Positions 49,701-58,700 of a stretch of 64,000 bases of DNA are shown piece by piece. A program made the translations under genes and the position numbers. Source of the DNA: Diphasiastrum complanatum (taxonomy: Eukaryota > Streptophyta > Lycopodiopsida > Lycopodiales > Lycopodiaceae); contig CM055108.1 in NCBI GenBank assembly GCA_029204225.1, positions 24,451,670 to 24,515,669 of the forward strand. Direction: 5' to 3'. Position 1 is the first letter of the stretch. The number at the start of each line of letters is the position of its first letter. The notes under the pieces were generated by a model, which ran no database searches, was not told where the DNA came from, and saw only the letters and a program-made list of their open reading frames with translations.

Positions 49701-52700
49701 CGAACTAACCGAAATGGCGCAATTTATTCCAACTAAGATGACCGTCAAGACTTTAGAACTTGATTAGCTTTTTGTGGAAAAGTTGTTTAGATTGTATGGA
49801 ACTTAGAAGGTAGTGCAATGTTAAATTTAAAATTATTGTAAAGACTTACATTAGTGTGTTTTTTTCATGATAGAAGAAGAGAAATAAAATTCCTCCTGCC
49901 CTTGCCCCCCCGCCAAAAAAAAAAAAAAACCTCAAACCATTTTGCTAGTTCTGTACGTACTATGTAGTATGGATCATGACAATAGGTGTTTAGTGAGACT
50001 ACGAAGTTTTGACTCTTAAGCAGGATTCAAGATTAATCATTGATTAATTATAAGCTACAGTGCCATAATAGAAGGCTCGAGATAAACTGCCCCCACCCCC
50101 CGAAAAAAAAAAAAAACAGAAAGAAAATAGAAGAAAAAAAACGGTCTCACCAATTCTTTCTCGTTTCAAACCATCAATGTATTTACTATGTAGAATGCAT
50201 CATGACAAAAGGTAGTAGGTGGGACTCAGGAGTTGAAAGCTCTGATTCTCGAGTCAGAAAAGGAAAACCTAAAATCATTTCACTGTTTCTTTCCCGAGGT
50301 TGTCCTTTCAAACCCATTTCGAACCCATCTCAAATCTGTTTCAAAAAGGCGTTTCAAAAGGTCCAAAGCTCTTTCCTTTTTGCTAGCAGCTATTTTACGA
50401 GTCAGATTGCAATTTAGCCAAGTTCAATAACTTGTTTAGTGGGATGGTCAGCCAGTTGTAGAGGCTCACTCCTTGGAAGCCTATTGATGTTTTCTATGAT
50501 ATCAGGCTCACGCTCTTGATGCGACAGTTCGGTCTCGGGATGCTCTTGCTGTTGTTCCTCTTTGATGTTGTTTCTCAATGGAGGAGAAATATGGATTTGT
50601 CTCATTTTACTTGCCTTGTCATTACACATATAGCTGTTTCATCCAATTGTTGACCATGGGCCCTTTGTAATCATGTACAAGCCCAAAAGCATTTTTTACA
50701 CATTTATATTTAGGATTGGCCAAGGGCCCTGCCCTTATTGCTTAAGTACCTGGAGTGTGGGCCCTTTAAGAGGGCGCAGGCACACAATTATCCCTCCAAA
50801 AGTCCCCCCTCGATTTTTGAAGTCCATTTTTTGGGGTTCCTCAAGGGAGTATAAGTAGGCCCTGTGTACATTCATTTCTAGCTTATTGATTTGGGCTCTT
50901 TGTAGGCGAACTCTTGCCTTTGCTATTGCTGGGGCCATTTTATAGAGAGACTAAGGTAGGTACCAGCATAGGCCTAGTACAAGTAGTAAATGTCTTTGAT
51001 GTCCCTAAATGTTGTGAAACCCAATACATCAATAGTACTTCTCATGGAATTACAAATCTAGATTGTTAATAAAGCAATAAGAAGCATTCTATTGTTAGAT
51101 CTTATGTGCTCAACTCTATCCAAGTTCCTGATACTATGCTTCAACAATCCTTAAGAGTTCCAATGCATTATCTTTAGCTTTCTTCTAGAATAATTACTCC
51201 TATGTCTCAACAAGCATTACTAATTACGGTTATTTGCATTTTACTTTAAAGAAACTCTAAGAGTAAAATTGTTAATAGTCAATGGAATGAAATTCAAGAA
51301 AGTACCTGTTGAAGAGTATGGGCAGCCCTCTCTTCAACCTCTTTAAGATCAACTCCCTCTTCCACAAAACCAGCTGCAATTTGCCGCTGAGCTCTATTAA
51401 CCAAAGCTAATCCTGCCCATGCGAGACGTGGTGGCACAGTTGCTGGATCCCCTTCCCTCAAGACAGAAGCCATTTCATTAGCAGCCCATTCCAGCTGCTC
51501 TGCTGGGTCATCTGATCGTTCGGCATCTCTTGCACGATGTGCCGCTACTGTATATCTTGTAGACAAGCGCGCAGGCTCCAACTTTGCTGCCTGTTAGAAA
51601 GCAAAAACCTTTACTCACCATATATTTCAGGCTTTATGCACTTATATCTGTCACTATCAGCAAAGAGGATTACAAAAAAGCATATAAATCTGGATAAGTG
51701 GGTGAGAGATGTGACAAACTAAATCACCGAGTGCCATCATCCGTAATAACTAAAAGCTCAGCTCTGAAGTTTAGAAACAAGCAAAAACTATTCTCGAAAG
51801 TATTAAGGTAGAAGAGCCTTGTTCTTATGCCTGCCACTATGATACTGCGAAGTGAATTGGATTGTTAAGAAAATTTATGTCAGGAACAGGAGTTGCTGCA
51901 AGCGGTACAGAACAATGTCCCACCAAGGACCAGATCACAATGGACTTGTGATACACAAGTCGGTGCAAATACATAGACGCCCTTGCATAGACATGGGTAG
52001 AGACAATCTCTTCCTTCATAAACATAAACAGCCAACCTTTTCCCAGTCACAATGGAGGCTATGGTGAATTTCACAGATCTGATTTTACCATATACTTTCT
52101 TGAAAGTGAATGCCCAAATTACAGAATTTTGAGTTAGATAGGTTATTATTCTTGGTGCATACAAATAAGGTGACATGTAATTCACTTTGTCTTCTACATT
52201 ACATTTATACAACAATGCATCTAACTGCTTCTTACTTCCTTTACTTCTGGCACTATCCAGAATAAGACTACTGCATAGCTCATCTAGCATGTAAAATTCC
52301 TTGAAAAGGTTTGAATTTTGGTAAGTTGTTATGTGACAGTTCTTTCAGGAATTTCCTGGACTTGATTTGTTTCCAAATCTACAAGATCCTGTTTCTTTCC
52401 CAGAACATTTGCGAAAAACTGGAAAAACCATCACAGGCAGCATGGTATCATCTTAAGCGTCAACCTTATCCCATTATCGATATACTCCAACAAAAGGTTT
52501 TAATAAAGCAGAAGAGATATCTCTTGACACAATCACTTGGTTAAATTTCCAATGTGACCAGTGGCTTTTACTTTGTAACAGAAACTAAAACTTTTCACTA
52601 ATAACCTGAAATTCTACATGGCTATAATTGTTGCGTCTCCTTTCCTTCCATGAGACCTCTCATACTATATATCTCAGATCACATGTCACATTAGGCGAGA

Positions 52701-55700
52701 GTTAGGCAAGAAGTGTTTAGGCAGGTGCCTTCAATGTTGAACTTCAACCCAGTGCCTCTCATTAGTATCAGAAGCATCTCAAGAGGTAGAGGATTAGAAG
52801 AATAATCATAACAGAGGTGCATTCATGAAAAGAAATGCTCTGTGCTTTTAAGCAGAGCACTTTTCTCCATGGCTGCGCTTACCATTCTCTTTTTTGATCA
52901 AAATTATGCATCACTTGGATAATTTAAGCTAAAATAACATTGGAACATCATAATGGCTCATGTGTACTAATGGCAATTGAGATCGGTGTAGGAACTTTTT
53001 TGGGCTGAAGTTCTGCAAGAAGTCCTTGAAAACTACGTAACAGATGGCCACCTGATTGTACTTAAAAAGGGGATGGCAACTGTATTTTTCTACAACGTAA
53101 GTTCCTGACAGTCCATGTTCAGACTGAACACAGGCTCTGAGGGAATACTCAATATAGCGGAGCCTTCCATTAATGACTTTATGAAGTTTTCCTTGATTTG
53201 AAAAATGTACTAAGCTTTTGGCATTAGCTTTTTCACCATGCAACTTCTGGGTGTAAATCATGATAGCTCAGTGATGAACATGTCCCAAGTTTCCCACCCA
53301 TCACAATCACCAAGATGTAAACAGATCTTACAGCAACGTAAAGTTCAATTTCACAGAAAGTACTGAAGTCAATGTGATTCCTCAATCCCTATAAAACTCA
53401 AGGAAAAACTCATTCTGTCAGCATATATACTAACCTTATCATCCTTATTATTTCATGCCAACTTTCTCATAACTCCATCCCTCAACCTACTATGAACCAA
53501 ATTAAAAAGCGATGCATACCTGCTCAAGACAACGTCTAGTAGAGCAAAGATCACCTAATGCCTCATATGCAGCTGCAAGGTTGGCCCAAATATATCCTGC
53601 TTTTGGGTCTTCCCTGAGAGCTGCTCCCAAGCATTGCTGAGCGGCAGCTGCAGCTGCAAATTGCAGTGCATATGCTCCTACACCAGCTCCTGCTCCTGGC
53701 CCTATAATGGCAACACAACTTCTCAGATTCTTAAAATGGAATACAAATACCTCTCATTATCACCTTACACATAAAAATATTGGAGACGTTGAAATATGAA
53801 ATGGATAAAGTGGTGATCAGTAAATTCTCATAAAAAGCTTATCAATTCATTCTTGATGGTTGCAAAAGGTTGACAAAGAATCCTATGTTTCATTCCATGG
53901 ACGTGACAAAGTGTTAAATACAGAGTAAATGCAGTTCTTCGCACGCATACTCTTGTACAAATATTTGAGCCTTTGAGGTATACCAAAGTCCAACAAGACT
54001 TTACAAAGCCTCAAGTTCATACATATAACAGCTTGAGTAGAGAAAATTCATACATATTACACCTTGGACACAGATAATGTACAATTATCCAAATTAAAAC
54101 AATTACACTAGAATAATACTGAAGTATGAATAAGACATATACAGTGCAGTGCCAATACACAAAATAGATGCGGATTCCAGTACACATGTCTAATCATTTT
54201 GAGAAAGAATAAAAGTCAAAAGTTCAGAAGCTCTTATTTGTGGAGACTCAGAGTCGAGACAATGTTTGAGAAGGCTGAAGTCAGAAGATGAGTACATTGT
54301 ACAAGTTACAACTGTACAAGGATCTGCTTGCTAAGGAGACTGTGGAGTCAGGGTTTAGGAGTATAATTGAGGTGATATGGTAACTAGGTAGGTTCAAAAA
54401 GTTGGAGCAATGCCTTTGCCATATTACCTACTGCTTAAGATTGTAATTTTGTGTCAAACTTATTTGCAGTGGAGAAAAGAATAAACAAGAAGTTTATGAC
54501 AATGTTTGAGAAGGCTGAAGATGAGTACAACTATTTGAAGGGTATGCTTGCTAAGAGGAGTACAATCATTCATCATTGTTTCTCTCATGCAGAAGAAAGA
54601 AGTGACGTATATAAAACCTACACTAATGTGTCTAAATGTTTCAATAGAGGAAGCCAAAAACATTGATCTTCTTTTCTCCCTTATACACACCCTCTTTTTC
54701 ATGTATTTGGAAGGGATGAGTTATGGGATTAAGGAGGCCGAGACCCCTCTTGAGGAGTTGGGCCCTACTCCATGATGGCCAATTTCATAGTTAATTCCAG
54801 TCCATCTGCCTAGAGAGAACATTTTTTTTGACAACAGGTTGGTCGCTACCATCAACAGTTGGCTAAGATTAAGCTGCCTCCTCCAACAGCGAGCTCATAA
54901 TGTACTCCCAAGATGCAAAAAGTCGATAACACAAACACATAACTATCACATATGATAATAATGGACAACAGATTGAGGCATCATAGAATAACCTCCAACA
55001 AAGATCATTGTATCAAGTTTTTAAACAAACACATGAACAACGCATATGGTAATAATGAACAAATGGATGAATCATAGAATAACCTCAAAGTGAGATTATT
55101 GCATAAACACCAATCAGTTGAGCATAAGATGAATTGCATACCTTTCTCTCAAAGGAACCTTCAACTCTAAAATGCATACAAGCTACTCCACTTAATAATG
55201 CTGTGGACACTTACAAGAAACTTCATGAAATGAATCCACTTAGACTAGTGCATACATCAGCATGAACATGTACAGTACCAAAAGCCCCAATGCCTACCTT
55301 ATTTATTCAATAGAAAAGAGAATATGCATGCAACTCAAAACAACTAAGAGAATAATATTTCTAAGGGGTTAATAAAGCTCTTGATAATGTCTAATAAGCT
55401 CCTAATCATACATGCATAGAAACGCGTTTCGGAAACCGCGTTTCTCAAACCAGAATCGTACGAATTTTATTTTACTTTTTTTTAGAAAAATAGCTTATGG
55501 CTGAAATTTTTTTAGGGGATCAATGGTCAAACCAGCGTTTTGCCTCTCAGAAGTGCAGTAAATGGGGCACAAACAGATCTTATTTTCAATAGCTATTTGG
55601 TTGTTATTTGCTCTGGTTTACAATGAATGCTCGGGGGGGTTCGGGGGTATAAAGTCCTCAATCCAAGGATCCTATTCTAAGCATGCCAATCACAAGCAAC

Positions 55701-58700
55701 ACAAGGGAACCTGATGGTGGACAAACCAACCCAACCAAACCTAGATCGTACGGATCTAGCCCCCAAGCTATAGAACAATCACAAAGAGGAGTATGGCATC
55801 ACACCAGCAGCATCCTGCCACCGGTCATGCTATCAAGCATACACTAGTGAGAGCCCAATCAATAGGTATACTTATACCCTCCAAGGCCCATGCACCACTA
55901 GTAGTGCACTGTGACACCTCACTGGACACCTCTGCAGCCTATTTGGGCCACGTCATTTAGTACCCCAATGACTCACTGATAGACCCATATAAATCCACCA
56001 TCAAGTGTTTTAAGCCTACAACCATTAATTATGACCATGTACTTATAAGGGCCCCAATTCCCTTATAGTCACAATTAACTTACAGGTTGTTGGTCTACCG
56101 GTCCCTAGTGTGGACACGCTACCCAAGACCAGTCATGGGCATGACATTCTTCCCCCCTTATTCAAGTTTTGTCCTCAAAACTTAAAACTGGGGAAGTTCA
56201 TCCTTAAGCTTCCTTCCTGTTACTGAGAATCATCATCGTCCGTACATCCCTCCCAATGAACCAAATTCTCGATAACTATACGATTACATAATTGTTTAAT
56301 TCTTGTATGCAAGATCTTTCCGGGTTCAAGTCAAGACACACCCGATGATTCATCCAACAGGTCCAATCGATCTCCAGATCCAAGATGCACTCCTTCACGT
56401 AGACTCTTCTTGAGACAACTTACGTGAAATACGGGATGCACTTGAGATCCTTCCGAGAGTTCCAATTGGTAAGCCAAGGAATCGACCTTTTTAAGATCTA
56501 ACACGGTCCTTTATACCTAGGGGACAATTTGTAAAGTTAGTCGGTACACATTACACTAGAGTCCCTCAGGACTCTTAGAAATACCCATCCCCCACTTGGA
56601 AGTCTGTCGGTGATCTTTTCAAACTTGCATAATGTCGGTTCCCATCTTGAGTACACTAGACATTCTCACGTGCAATTCGTAGCATTTCTTGCATATCATG
56701 TAGGAAATCCGCTACTTTCTGAAACTTGATCGACCGAGTCTCAACCGCAATGGGTGATATAGGTTTATATGTAAGCACGCACGGGCTATAACCGGTAGCC
56801 AAATGCTTACTATAACTCAATCTCCATCAAGGATAACATCCTCTCCTAGGAGATTGCTAAAATATGAATTTATAACTTAACTAATCGTCTGATCACGCGA
56901 GTAATCCTTCTTTTAAACGATCAAGTATAACTAGAATCTGAACTATGAATCGTCAATCATAATTCATCGGATTCTTGTCCTATACTCAATAAAAGGCCAA
57001 CTACCAATGATTAGAAGAACTTTAAGTTCAGAGCCAACTCTAGTTTAGCAAATACAGCCACTAAAAGCGACCAGTGAACTTCGAATCGCGAATGTTCATA
57101 ATGTCACTTTGGTAATCCGTAAAGCCTAAACAGATACTCTAATTACTTGGTCTTTATCCAAATAAACATAGTCGATTTGGTAAGATGGCCAGTCATTACC
57201 AAAATTCCACTATCTTGTTTATTCATCCAAGGTAATCTACCATAAGCACAATCCTCTCCTATGAATTAGTTATTCCCTAGAATCTAAGTTATGATTCACC
57301 AATCCCAACTCTCCAGATTCCCAAGACCATACCATATCATAAGAGTTTATTACAATTCTTAAAAGACACATGAGCTGTACACAAAGTCCTTTCCATCTGG
57401 AAAGTTCTAGACTTCTACAACTCACACACGGTGCCAATATAAGGATTGTAATCTAAAAATGCCCTTACTTTAGACACGGCACAAATTGTCATTCCAAAGT
57501 TAGGGTCCCAATCTAGAATACGTCTAGATTTTCCTCTTAAGTTCTAATCTAGAATAACTTAAGATTCAACGGAACCTCATTACGTGAAGTTCTAACTTTT
57601 GGCAAACAACTATCCAACTCTCTGAGTCTTCCAGGATAGCAATCCATCTATTCCAAACGGGAAAAGATAAGGCCCAAAAGTTCTCGTGTATTCTATGCAC
57701 ACCCATCAGTAAATGAATCCAAAATGACTCATAAATGATGTGACTTATAAGCAATACCTTTCAACAATAATATCCATAAGTAAGATTACTATTGTTGATT
57801 TTCCACAACTAACTCAGAAGTAACGCTTCTGAATCAGATTTAGAAAATATCTAAACACCACATTTAATCTGATTCTAAATCAATCCTAGGTCAGCAATTC
57901 TCAATGAGAAATTACTATAACCCAGCGAGAAATTGTCTCAGACACAATTCTCAACGATATGCCTATGTATCGACAACTAGTTTATGCATGCAAATAAACT
58001 TAGTTCACGGAATACTTTGTAGATCCACAGGATTAGAAGTTTGTACAAAAGGTTTTAATGATCCCACAAAGATTCACTACATAGCATATCTCTACAGATA
58101 ACTCCTGATTAGTACACAACACTTCCATAACCGAGAATCCTGTAACTTGGTTATCCTCTAAGAGAGAATATTTCTCAAAGAGTGCTATTTCACATCCTGA
58201 ATCTCAACCGGAGATTCACTCAAAAGAATATATTGTTAGCATGAACTTTCGTCCTTGCATCAACCCACGGATCTCAATCCATACTAAGATCAAGTTGACT
58301 CTATCCAGCAAGGAACAGGTTTCAACCCCTTTAAATCTTCAAACCAGATATCTACTATAATCCATAAAGGATCTCTGTAATATCTAAATATCCTATCATT
58401 TCTGATTCATAAAATAAGTCCATCATCGATATAAAAGATTCCTCCTTGAATCTTTGAGCGATGTTTCTCCTTGATAATTCTCTTTTCTTCCTACTTCTCC
58501 CCCTTTCTAACAGGAAACGCCACGAGTTTCTAAGGGGTGTAGATTATTCGAGATTTGCCCAGGAGAAGAGTCTAAGAAGAGATCCGAGAAAATCTAAAGC
58601 CAAAAGAAGTGTTGCATCATTGTAAGCAAATACCAATGATGTCCCAACACAGTGACTTAACAAAAGATCTTTATTACCAAGCTTGAGAATTTGACTTGTA

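Larger units (their letters stand above)
45038..49802 (+). mobile_element. decayed chromovirus with foreign insert
   Basis: Plus-strand, antisense to the TPR gene. A chromodomain end and PPT precede an LTR (45161-45533). Then come gag zinc knuckle, protease, a broken RT, RNase H and part of integrase, which ends near 49802. No second LTR was found and the frame is riddled with stops. It belongs to a different family from the 34-kb element; its LTR starts TGTCAGGGACCC. Confidence 0.82.

Noticed and set aside
54451-54775. Short frames with [15 protein letters not shown]
   Set aside because: Only 70-75 codons, no family recognised, inside a TPR-gene intron; kept only as a direct-repeat observation.
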